64,000 nucleotides of DNA from JAJZAM01 sp027391075 (GTDB lineage Bacteria; Actinomycetota; Acidimicrobiia; Acidimicrobiales; Palsa-688), in the NCBI GenBank assembly GCA_027391075.1, contig DAHYHI010000096.1, positions 1 to 64,000 of the forward strand. The letters are read 5' to 3'. This document shows, piece by piece, positions 49,669 through 59,669 of the stretch; positions within the stretch are counted from its first letter, which is position 1, and every line of letters begins with the position of its first letter. The notes beneath the pieces are model-generated. The model saw nothing but the letters and a program-made list of their open reading frames with translations, was not told the DNA's origin and searched no databases. A program made the translations under genes and the position numbers.

Positions 49669-51223
49669 AATAGGTGGTCTCGTTCTCGACCCTCGGGCTC
49701 TGCGCCGTCCAGGGACGAAGCAAGGAGAGGTCACAGCATTCGGCGCAACCCCGGAGCTCGTCGCCTTCGCGCCGCTCGTCGCTCGTGCGCACCTCGGTGC
49801 TCGTAACAGCTACGAGTCGATCGATCCGGCGACCCACTGCCGGGTCGAGATCGAGTTGGTCGATTCCAGGGGTGCCACCAGGCTGCAGAGCCGACAGGCT
49901 TTGAGGCGGGCGCGCCGGCTGATCGATCTGAGCATCCATCCCCACATCTGTCCTGTCCGAAGTGTCCTGGATCTGCACGATGGCCACGTGGCCATTGTCC
50001 TTGCCTACCGGGATTGGAGCCTGGCGGACGCTATTGCTAATGGATGGGCGGCAAGTCCAGCGCAAGCCGCCAATGTTGGTCTCAGCGTGGCGGGTGCCAT
50101 CGCAGCGGTGCACCGCGCAGGCATGTCGCACCTGGGGCTGTGTCCCGAGAATGTTCTTGTGGCTCCCGGTGGCAACGTCGAGCTCGCCGGGTTCGCCGCC
50201 CTAGTGTCGGGTGATGTCCGACTCGCCCCTTTAGACGAAGGCGTCGAATTGGTACGTCACGCCGCCCCAGAAGTGCTCGAAGGTCTTGCGGCCGGACCGC
50301 CCGCCGACGTCTACTCTCTTGGATCGCTGCTCTACGAAATGCTGAGCGGACATGCGCCTTTCGAAGTTCTATCCGGAGAGTCTGCTGCCGCTTTCGCCCT
50401 GCGGGTACTCGCCGAGCCTGCACTTCCCCTTCGCGTGGACATACCTGACGATCTGAGAGAGTTGGTCGCCTCGGCGCTCGCTAAGAGTCCGTCCTCAAGG
50501 CCATCCAGTTCAGTCGAATTCTCCGCGGCTCTGGCTGAGATTCGGGAGTGTAACGGCTGGTTGCCAGATGGTCTGTCGGTGCCTGTAACCGAGGACGCTT
50601 CAGCTGGCAGCGGTCGCGGAGCCGAGAGCACCGTCACCGGCATCGAAACAGCGGTCGTGCCGGGTGCCCAACGGTCCTCGGACAAGGAAGCCATGCCGTC
50701 AGCCGAGGATCGCAGCTGGGAGTTACCTTCCCGGCTGCGTGGGTCCCGCAGGGCCTTGGAACCGCCGCTGGGCGATGCCCGCAGAACCGGTCCTCTCCCG
50801 TCGGGTCGGAGAGGTCAACCCCAGCTACCCCTCAAGGAGCCCGAGGAGCCCCTCGACGCGCTGGAACTCTTGAAACCTCCGACTCCGGTCGCTGCGGTGA
50901 TACCCGAAGCCCCGAGTCGGGCCGACGTGGACAGTTTCGATCCCACAGGTGCAGCTTCGCGTCACCTCGGGGTTGGTGTGCGGTGGGGTCGGGGGTCTCC
51001 CGGTCGCAAGAACGTGGCCAGTGCAGATCGGGCGGGTGCAGTAGCGCAAGTTCGTCCTGTCCGTGGGCCTGTTCCAGGGCCGCATCGGCACCGAAGCGCG
51101 GCTAGGGAAAGCCGTGGCGAACCTTCGGGCCAAGGTAACCTTACGCTGCTGGCAAAGGCGCTCGTCGCAGCCGCCGCTATGGTCATCACTCTCGTAGCAC
51201 TGGTAGTCCTCGGCGTGATTTAA
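49655..51223 (+). CDS. Tail-anchored protein-kinase-like protein (predicted pseudokinase)
   Basis: A ~522-aa protein with an N-terminal Ser/Thr-kinase-like fold (residues ~35-305) but no catalytic motif. The VAIK Lys is Glu67 (RVEIEL), HRDxKxxN is HLGLCPEN (Gly161, Cys163) and DFG is AGF (178-180). Fold landmarks remain: HAAPEVLEG, PPADVYSLGSLLYEMLSGHAPF and SPSSRPSSSVEF. A disordered, charged linker (~320-485) leads to one C-terminal membrane helix (LLAKALVAAAAMVITLVALV). It should bind or scaffold rather than phosphorylate, like the pseudokinase domain of mycobacterial MviN. The GTG at 49655 overlaps the transglutaminase-like gene; TTG 49631 is an alternative. Confidence 0.83.
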   Translation: MVVRKIGGLVLDPRALRRPGTKQGEVTAFGATPELVAFAPLVARAHLGARNSYESIDPATHCRVEIELVDSRGATRLQSRQALRRARRLIDLSIHPHICPVRSVLDLHDGHVAIVLAYRDWSLADAIANGWAASPAQAANVGLSVAGAIAAVHRAGMSHLGLCPENVLVAPGGNVELAGFAALVSGDVRLAPLDEGVELVRHAAPEVLEGLAAGPPADVYSLGSLLYEMLSGHAPFEVLSGESAAAFALRVLAEPALPLRVDIPDDLRELVASALAKSPSSRPSSSVEFSAALAEIRECNGWLPDGLSVPVTEDASAGSGRGAESTVTGIETAVVPGAQRSSDKEAMPSAEDRSWELPSRLRGSRRALEPPLGDARRTGPLPSGRRGQPQLPLKEPEEPLDALELLKPPTPVAAVIPEAPSRADVDSFDPTGAASRHLGVGVRWGRGSPGRKNVASADRAGAVAQVRPVRGPVPGPHRHRSAARESRGEPSGQGNLTLLAKALVAAAAMVITLVALVVLGVI

Positions 51224-51322
51224 GTCAAGTAGTATCTGCCCCGCCACGCCGAAGGGTTAGACAGAAAGTTGTGGCGTGGCACGTCTAACCGGGGTAGTAC
51301 ACAACAGAAAGGATGCAGCACA

Positions 51323-51748
51323 GTGGCTGACAGGCCCAAGGCACTCTCGGAGTTCAAAGACTTTGTAATGCAGGGTAACGTCATCGACCTCGCCGTCGCT
51401 GTCATAATCGCTACCTTCTTCGGTGCTGTCATCAAGGACGTGGTTGGCCTCATACTGTCGCTTCTGGCCATACCTGGAAAGACGTCGCACTCCTTCTCGA
51501 CACTCTCTTTCACCATCGGTCACGGGGTGTTCCAGTACGGCCAACTCATCAACGACGCCATAACCTTCGTCGTGGTAGCGGCGGTCGTGTTCTTCCTGGT
51601 CGTCCGCCCCGTCCGGACGCTTCTGGCGCGACGCCAGGCCAACCCGGATCCGGAGAGCACTGACAGGGCATGCCCTCAGTGCCTGAGTGACATCCCCAAG
51701 GCCGCCAGCCGATGCCGGTTCTGCACAGCCGAGGTCCAACCGGTCTGA
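51323..51748 (+). CDS. mscL: Large-conductance mechanosensitive channel with C-terminal zinc ribbon
   Basis: A 141-aa MscL, the pressure-relief channel of the plasma membrane. The pore helix is VMQGNVIDLAVAVIIATFFGAVIKDVVGLI (partly cited), followed by a periplasmic loop and TM2 (ITFVVVAAVVFFLVV). After the usual RRQANPDPE segment the protein ends in CPQCLSDIPKAASRCRFC, a four-Cys zinc ribbon, absent from E. coli MscL. The GTG at 51323 was chosen because the family begins with the amphipathic LSEFKDFVM helix; GAAAGGA lies 10 bp upstream. Confidence 0.94.
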   Translation: MADRPKALSEFKDFVMQGNVIDLAVAVIIATFFGAVIKDVVGLILSLLAIPGKTSHSFSTLSFTIGHGVFQYGQLINDAITFVVVAAVVFFLVVRPVRTLLARRQANPDPESTDRACPQCLSDIPKAASRCRFCTAEVQPV

Positions 51749-51835
51749 GCCGCTGGGGGTCTCTCCTGCCTACGGAGTTAAGGGTCGGCGGGTGGCCGTT
51801 CGCGGGAAGGGTGGAGAGGTGACTACGCTCAGACC

Positions 51836-53587
51836 GTGTCACGACTGCGTCTCGCACTCGCCCAGATCAACCCTATCGTAGGCGACCTCGAAGCCAACGC
51901 TTCCAAGGTGGTTCAGCTTCTGGGTCAAGCCGAGGCGTACGCTGCCGACATAGCAGTCTTCCCCGAGCTTGCTGTCACGGGTTACCCACCCGAAGACCTC
52001 CTGCTAAAGCCAGGGTTCGTCGCTGACAACAGGCGAGCGCTGGAGCACATAGCGAAAGCCGCGACCGGCTTGGTCGCTGTGGTTGGCTTCGTCGACGAGC
52101 AGACTGACCTCTACAACGCTGCGGCCGTCTGCGCTGGAGGCGCCGTCCGCGGGGTGTACCACAAACAGGTTCTCCCCAATTACGGCGTCTTCGACGAGCA
52201 GCGATACTTCGCGTCGGGTTCTGGAGCGGACCAACTTTTCGGCGTATGCGGCGTCCGGGTGGGAGTTTCGATCTGCGAGGACGCCTGGACGCCATCCGGT
52301 CCTATCTCCGCACAGGCTGCCGCCGGGGCGGAGCTCATGATCAACATCAACGCGTCGCCGTACTCGGTCGGACGGGTGGCCGACAGGGAGCGCATGCTCG
52401 CAACCCGGGCAGCCGATTCAAGCTGTGCTCTTGTCTACGTCAACTGCGTCGGCGGTCAGGACGAACTCGTATTCGACGGCGCGTCCATGGTCTTCGACGA
52501 GCGGGGTGAGTTGGTCGCTTCTCTGCCACAGTTCGAAGAGGCGCTGTCTATTATCGACCTGGAAGTCCGCCCCGTCTATCGGAAGCGTCTCGTCGACCCT
52601 CGTGGGAGGACGGTCACCGACCCGTTGCCGGTCGTCCCGGTCTGGCAGGCTAGTCCTTCGCGAAGGTCTCCGGGTTCGGAGGGCCAGGTGCGGCCCGGGG
52701 CCGTTGCAGTCAGTATCGGAGCGTATCTCCACGAGCGCCTTGCCCGGCCCGAGGAGATGTACCAGGCCCTCGTGCTCGGCACCCGGGACTACGTGTGCAA
52801 GAACGGCTTCACCGATGTCGTCATCGGGCTTTCCGGGGGTATCGATTCATCCCTGGTCGCGATGGTAGCGGTCGACGCAATAGGAGCCGGCCACGTGCAC
52901 GGGGTGGCTATGCCGTCTCGTTATTCAAGCCAGGGTTCTCTCGACGACGCTCGCAGCCTTGCGGCCAACCTCGGTATAGAACTTCGCGTTATCGCCATTG
53001 AGGAGCCCCACCATGCGTTCCTGGAGGTACTCGCTGGTACGCTGAGCTCAGAGCAGCCCGGGCTGGCCGAAGAGAACCTCCAGAGCCGGATCCGCGGTCT
53101 TCTGCTCATGGCACTCTCGAACAAGCTGGGGTGGCTGGTCCTCACCACTGGGAACAAGAGCGAAGCAGCGGTCGGTTACTCGACGCTTTACGGGGACACT
53201 GCGGGCGGCTTCGCCGTGATAAAGGACGTCGCGAAGACTGCCGTCTATCAGCTCTGCGCTTGGAGGGACCAATCCGGGCCGCATGCTGTGCTGCCTCCCG
53301 ACGTGATGACCAAGCCGCCTTCGGCGGAGTTGAGGCCCGATCAGCGCGACGACCAGTCGTTGCCTGCCTACGATCTTCTGGATCCACTCCTGGAGGGGTA
53401 CGTAGAGCAAGACATGACCGCATCGGATCTCGTAGAAGCCGGTTTCGACGAGGCTGTGGTTTCGAAAGTGGTGCGACTCGTTGACGTGGCAGAGTACAAG
53501 CGCCGTCAGACCCCTCCGGGGATCCGGATCACAGCCAAAGCCTTCGGAAGGGATCGACGGGTGCCGATAACCAACGGCTATAGGTGA
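51836..53587 (+). CDS. nadE: Glutamine-dependent NAD+ synthetase
   Basis: A 583-aa two-domain NadE that amidates deamido-NAD using ammonia from glutamine. The N-terminal nitrilase-like glutaminase has its Glu-Lys-Cys triad in FPELAVTGYPPEDLL, YHKQVLPNYGVFDEQRYF and GVSICEDAW. The C-terminal synthetase has the PP-loop VIGLSGGIDSSLVA, TTGNKSEAAVGYSTLYGDTAGG and FAVIKDVAKTAVYQL. It is shorter than the ~680-aa mycobacterial form and resembles the compact type. Start GTG at 51836. It stands between mscL and a TetR regulator on the same strand. Confidence 0.95.
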   Translation: MSRLRLALAQINPIVGDLEANASKVVQLLGQAEAYAADIAVFPELAVTGYPPEDLLLKPGFVADNRRALEHIAKAATGLVAVVGFVDEQTDLYNAAAVCAGGAVRGVYHKQVLPNYGVFDEQRYFASGSGADQLFGVCGVRVGVSICEDAWTPSGPISAQAAAGAELMININASPYSVGRVADRERMLATRAADSSCALVYVNCVGGQDELVFDGASMVFDERGELVASLPQFEEALSIIDLEVRPVYRKRLVDPRGRTVTDPLPVVPVWQASPSRRSPGSEGQVRPGAVAVSIGAYLHERLARPEEMYQALVLGTRDYVCKNGFTDVVIGLSGGIDSSLVAMVAVDAIGAGHVHGVAMPSRYSSQGSLDDARSLAANLGIELRVIAIEEPHHAFLEVLAGTLSSEQPGLAEENLQSRIRGLLLMALSNKLGWLVLTTGNKSEAAVGYSTLYGDTAGGFAVIKDVAKTAVYQLCAWRDQSGPHAVLPPDVMTKPPSAELRPDQRDDQSLPAYDLLDPLLEGYVEQDMTASDLVEAGFDEAVVSKVVRLVDVAEYKRRQTPPGIRITAKAFGRDRRVPITNGYR

Positions 53588-53665
53588 ACTCCGAGTAGCT
53601 CCCCAGCCGGCCAGTCAGTCTCGCAGAGTAGATGGTGCAACTCCAGCGGTCGCTAGAGTAGGAAG

Positions 53666-54346
53666 GTGAGTGGTGTCGAGGTCGTTGCCGCGCCGAGGCG
53701 GGTTCGGTCGCGTCGCGGCGAAGGCGACAAGCTTCGCGAGGACATTCTCGAGGCGGCTGAGAAGATGCTGATTGCGACCAATGATCAGTCCTCGCTTTCC
53801 ATAAGGGCGATAGCCAACGCCGTAGGCGTGACGCCACCGTCGATCTATCTCCATTTTTCTGACCGTAATGAGCTGCTCTTCGCGGTTTGCGAACGTCAGG
53901 GCGAGCACATAGAAAAAGCGATGGCGGCTGCTGCAGCGGGAATAGAGGACCCTTGGGACAGATTACGCAGTCGGGGCCGAGCGTACCTGGAGTGGGGTCT
54001 AGCGAACCCCGAGCACTACCGGATTCTCATGATGAGCCATTCCGACGCTACTCCTGACCGGTTCACGGACGAGCGCCTCGCCGGGATGGCAGGTCTGCAG
54101 GCTGTGGCGTCGGACCTGTCAGTGGGGGTAAAGCTCGGCCGCTTTGCCCCTGTGGGCGACATTTTGGGCGTGAGCGAACTGCTGTGGATGATGGTTCACG
54201 GGATGGTGTCGCTGCTGATCTGTAAGCCGGAGTTCCCCTTCGGTGCTCCTGAAGACGTCTTCGATGCGATGTTCGAACTTCTCTACAAGGGTATCTCGGC
54301 GCGAAGCGACGAGCTCAAGCCGGGGAATGGACTGCCTGCGTGTTGA
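53666..54346 (+). CDS. TetR/AcrR family transcriptional regulator
   Basis: A 226-aa repressor. The N-terminal helix-turn-helix is DILEAAEKMLIATNDQSSLSIRAIANAVGVTPPSIYLHFSDRNELLFAV (partly cited), residues ~30-75. The C-terminal ligand domain contains YLEWGLANPEHYRILMMSH and ELLWMMVHGMVSLLIC, as in the TetR_C_33 type. Start GTG at 53666. The following ferritin-like candidate starts within its last codons (7-bp overlap), so they form an operon. The ligand is unknown. Confidence 0.88.
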   Translation: MSGVEVVAAPRRVRSRRGEGDKLREDILEAAEKMLIATNDQSSLSIRAIANAVGVTPPSIYLHFSDRNELLFAVCERQGEHIEKAMAAAAAGIEDPWDRLRSRGRAYLEWGLANPEHYRILMMSHSDATPDRFTDERLAGMAGLQAVASDLSVGVKLGRFAPVGDILGVSELLWMMVHGMVSLLICKPEFPFGAPEDVFDAMFELLYKGISARSDELKPGNGLPAC

Positions 54347-54888
54347 CACTTGAGGAGTCCGGGCGCCGCGTTGCACGCCACCAATGGGTCGAGAACAGGA
54401 TGTTCGCGCTCGTCGGGTCGTGGGTGGCCTCAACCCCCGAGCCGCAGCCTAAGCTGCTCTTCGACCGTCACAGCTTTCACCATTCGTGGAGAGCGGAGCA
54501 GTGGAATGACAGGCTTCCTGTGGTCGCCGACGTGGACAGGGCTGAGCTTGTCGACTGCCAGGGTTCTCCGCTAACTCGAGCTTTCGACTTTGTGGAGGCG
54601 TTGGATTCGACGCTGGCCCGCCTGAGCTGCACCTACAGGGTGCTGCTGCCGCGGCTGGCGGTCGCTTACGAACGCCACAAACTTCTTTGCGACGAAGCAT
54701 CGGACTCTTCGACCCGATGGACCCTGTCGCTTGTCAGTCGCGACGTCCGCGCCGACTGGCTAGAGGGCGAGACGGTTCTCCAAGGCCTGTTGGACTCCGG
54801 GCCGGGCGTGGCGTCAGGTCGAGTTTCCATGGCCGCGGAGGCTGCTGCATCGCTTGAAGCGTTCCTCGCCGGGGCCGCTGGCCTGTAG
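54340..54888 (+). CDS. Hypothetical protein, possibly ferritin-like helical bundle
   Basis: A 182-aa, probably all-helical protein. It has Glu/His pairs in RHQWVENRMFALVGSW and FDRHSFHHSWRAEQW, and ARLSCTYRVLLPRLAVAYERH, spacing that recalls diiron four-helix bundles, but a full ExxH pattern is not proven. No family was recognised with confidence. It overlaps the TetR gene by 7 bp and is 26 bp upstream of the STAS gene, so it belongs to a regulator-antagonist cluster. Start GTG at 54340. Confidence 0.6.
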   Translation: MLTLEESGRRVARHQWVENRMFALVGSWVASTPEPQPKLLFDRHSFHHSWRAEQWNDRLPVVADVDRAELVDCQGSPLTRAFDFVEALDSTLARLSCTYRVLLPRLAVAYERHKLLCDEASDSSTRWTLSLVSRDVRADWLEGETVLQGLLDSGPGVASGRVSMAAEAAASLEAFLAGAAGL

Positions 54889-54914
54889 GTCCCAGGCAAA
54901 CTAGGGTTTGCCGT

Positions 54915-55253
54915 GTGGAGCTCGGCCTGAACGTTGATACCAGCAACCCCACCTACACGGTCATCGTGGTCCGAGGAGAGCTCGACGTCTATAGCGCCCC
55001 CAAGTTGCGTGAGGCACTGATCGAACTTGTCAGCGAAGGTCACCGAAAGCTGATAGCCGATCTTGAAGCAGTGGAGTTCTTGGATTCCACTGGCCTTGGA
55101 GTCCTAGTTGGCGGTCTGAAGCGACTTAGGAGCAACGACGGTGACCTTGCCTTGGTCTGCACCCAGCCGCGTGTGCTCAAGGTGTTCGATATCACGGGTC
55201 TGACAAGCGTCTTTCGTATCAGTTCCACCCTCGAAGACGCTATGGCAGGCTGA
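54915..55253 (+). CDS. STAS-domain anti-sigma factor antagonist
   Basis: A 112-aa RsbV/SpoIIAA-like STAS protein: VIVVRGELDVYSAPKLREALIELV (partly cited) then KLIADLEAVEFLDSTGLGVLVGG. The Ser of FLDSTG is the expected phosphorylation site. It would bind the RsbW-like kinase encoded 3 bp downstream and release a sigma factor or other partner. No sigma gene is adjacent, so the target lies elsewhere. Start GTG at 54915. Confidence 0.92.
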   Translation: MELGLNVDTSNPTYTVIVVRGELDVYSAPKLREALIELVSEGHRKLIADLEAVEFLDSTGLGVLVGGLKRLRSNDGDLALVCTQPRVLKVFDITGLTSVFRISSTLEDAMAG

Positions 55254-55256
55254 CAG

Positions 55257-55751
55257 GTGGCGTCGGTGGTGGCTGGGACCAAGTCCATCGAGCTATCGGT
55301 GCCGAGCCGCCCGGAGTACGTAGCAGTCGTCCGCCTCGTGGTCGCCTCGCTCGCCACAGGAAAGCGCAACCTGGCTGCAGATCGAATCGACGACCTCAAA
55401 CTAGCTGTCTCAGAGGCGTGTACCAATGCGATCGAAGCGAACCGGAAGGCCGGGTTGGATGCGCCAGTGGTCGCAAGCTGCTGGGAGGCACCCGACCGGC
55501 TTGAGGTCTGCATAGCGGATTCCGGGGCGGGTTTCGAGCCGTCAGCCTTGTCGGTGCATCCGGAGGTCACCGATCCCGAGCGGCTCAGCTTCGAACGCGG
55601 ACTCGGGATCCCGTTGATCCGGTCGCTGGTGGACGACCTCCGATTCGAATCGACACCGCAGGGGACCAAGGTGTGGATGACCATGTTTGGGGGTCCTGAT
55701 TCGGGAGACGAGACGACGGAGATCGTCAGGAGCGTCGTCGAGCGGGACTAG
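55257..55751 (+). CDS. RsbW-like anti-sigma serine kinase
   Basis: A 164-aa HATPase_c_2 protein. The N-box is DLKLAVSEACTNAIEANRK, the G1 box CIADSGAGFEP and the G2 box ERGLGIPLIRSLVDDLRFE, all well preserved, so ATP binding is expected. Such proteins phosphorylate the STAS partner and hold a sigma factor. It lies 3 bp after the STAS gene with a GTG start, so the two are co-translated. It may be the partner of the upstream STAS protein. Confidence 0.9.
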   Translation: MASVVAGTKSIELSVPSRPEYVAVVRLVVASLATGKRNLAADRIDDLKLAVSEACTNAIEANRKAGLDAPVVASCWEAPDRLEVCIADSGAGFEPSALSVHPEVTDPERLSFERGLGIPLIRSLVDDLRFESTPQGTKVWMTMFGGPDSGDETTEIVRSVVERD

Positions 55752-55796
55752 CCGACAGCACACACCAAAATACGACTAAGCTGATAAAGTATCGGA

Positions 55797-56321
55797 ATGA
55801 GCAAGTTAATCGGCTTTCCTGAGCAGGTCAACGAGACTTCTGCCCGACTAGTTGCCGGTGGGGTAGTCGTGATGGCCGCTACGGCGGCGGTTGCCGATCA
55901 GCCGTGGCTGATGTTTCCTCTCGCATACGGATTCGCGTCGCGAGTTGCGTGCGGACCGAAACTGAGCCCTCTCGGCTTGTTAGCCACTCGTGTGGTGACT
56001 CCTCGAATAAGTGTGGACCACAGGTTCACTCCGGGTCCCCCTAAACGTTTCGCCCAGGCTATCGGGCTCGCGGTATCCCTGACCGCTTTGGTCTTGCACT
56101 ACCGGGCGGGCAAGCCGGGGCAGGCGAAGCTTGCTTTGGGGGCTCTCAGCGTTGCCGCCGGCTTGGAGGCTGGACTCGGGCTCTGCCTGGGATGCAAGTT
56201 GTTCGCCCTGGGTGTGAAGATCGGTCTCGTGCCCCAGGACCTGTGTGAGGAGTGCTCCAACATCTGGTCCCGTGAGCCGCCAACGAGAGTTTCCGCAGGG
56301 AAGCAGTTGACATTTAACTAA
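55797..56321 (+). CDS. DUF4395 domain membrane protein
   Basis: A 174-aa membrane protein of DUF4395. It has hydrophobic segments at ~20-50 (VVVMAATAAVADQPWLMFPL), FAQAIGLAVSLTALVLHYRA and KLALGALSVAAGLEAGLGLC, and a Cys-rich end: GLCLGCKLFALG and LCEECSNIW. The CxxC pairs hint at thiol redox or metal binding, as proposed for relatives next to sulfurtransferases, but none is present here. It lies upstream of a DtxR regulator on the same strand. Confidence 0.85.
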   Translation: MSKLIGFPEQVNETSARLVAGGVVVMAATAAVADQPWLMFPLAYGFASRVACGPKLSPLGLLATRVVTPRISVDHRFTPGPPKRFAQAIGLAVSLTALVLHYRAGKPGQAKLALGALSVAAGLEAGLGLCLGCKLFALGVKIGLVPQDLCEECSNIWSREPPTRVSAGKQLTFN

Positions 56322-56335
56322 GTAAAATCTAATGT
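56307..56335 (+). promoter_or_regulatory. Promoter of the DtxR-family gene
   Basis: TTGACA at 56307-56312 is an exact -35 consensus, followed 17 bp later by TAATGT (56330-56335) as -10. Transcription would begin near 56342, about 9 bases before the ATG at 56351, which fits a nearly leaderless mRNA. The AT-rich block also contains ACATT/AATGT arms (56310-56314, 56331-56335) that could serve as a repressor site. Confidence 0.6.
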
Positions 56336-56350
56336 TCGGGCTGCGAAATT

Positions 56351-57149
56351 ATGGATCCGGCCCTTACGAAGTCTGAGCGCGAGACGCTGAAAGCGATCTG
56401 GCGTATCACCTCGCAACTCCCAGGCGACGTCGCCTCGGAGCCCTCGGGGGCGCGGACGGGGGACCTTGCCTCGTCGCTGCACGTCACCCCTGGGGCTATG
56501 ACGGCGACTGTCAAGAAGCTCGCGGATCGCCTTCTGGTGAGGCACACCCCTTACCACGGGGTGTGCCTCACCGATGACGGAAGGCGCGTCGCGATCGCAG
56601 TCGTGCGGCGTCACAGGATCGTCGAACGCTTCCTCGCGGACTTTCTCGGCTACACCTGGGCCGAAGCGGATCGCCTCGCCGTGGCTTTCGAGCACTCTTT
56701 GCCGCGGGAAGTGGAAGACCGGCTCTTCTTGGCCTTGGACCGTCCCGCTACGTGCCCTCATGGCTTTGCGATACCTGGTAGCGGAACGGAGGACCTGCCG
56801 ACGATGCCTCCCCTCTACGACTTAGGGCCGGGTGACCGTGCCGTGGTAGCTCTGCCCGGGTCGACAGACCCGGAAGTAGCGGAATTCCTTGAGGATCTCG
56901 GTGTGCGACCGGGTGTCGAACTGAGGATTGTGGACAAGCAACCCTTTGGTGGTCCTATGATCGTCTCCGTCGGCGGGCACGAGCGGATGCTGGGTGAGAA
57001 CTTGGCACGCTTAATCCTCGTGCACCGGGTGCAAGAACAGCTAACCGGGGCGGTGCCCCTCCCGCAAGGGTCGGTCACGGCTCAACCCCGCGCTGGCGAG
57101 GCCAGTTTTATCCAACAATCGGAAACCAAGAGAAAGGACCCCTCTGAAG

Positions 57150-57166
<17 letters not shown>
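56351..57166 (+). CDS. DtxR/MntR-family metal-dependent regulator
   Basis: A 271-aa iron- or manganese-responsive repressor. The winged helix is TGDLASSLHVTPGAMTATVKKLADRLLVRHTPYHGVCLTDDGRR (partly cited, residues ~35-80). The metal/dimer domain has HRIVERFLADFLGYTW, FEHSLPREVEDRLF and CPHGFAIPG, and a C-terminal FeoA/SH3-like domain starts near 160 (LGPGDRAVVALPG). It binds DNA when metal is bound. Its last 17 bp overlap the start of the pyrophosphatase gene. A perfect 15-bp inverted repeat lies inside the wing-coding region. Confidence 0.93.
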
Positions 57167-59492
<2,326 letters not shown>

Positions 59493-59525
59493 GAAAGACC
59501 CTATAGCGAGTGTGAGGGCAGCTAA

Positions 59526-59558
59526 GACGGCCGGGTCTCCTACGGGTGCCCGGCCGTC
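59526..59558 (+). terminator. Hairpin after hppA
   Basis: GACGGCCGGG (59526-59535) pairs with CCCGGCCGTC (59549-59558) around a 13-base loop, 33 bp after the hppA stop, consistent with a U-tract-less terminator separating hppA from topA. Confidence 0.65.
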
Positions 59559-59669
59559 GCCCATTCGGCCCCGCCGTCGCGTTAGCCTGACGGCCGAGGG
59601 CGCCGGTATAGGGAGCGCCGACCTTTTCCCAAATCTCATTGAAAGTTCTTGGAGCCAGCGAGCGCTCAT

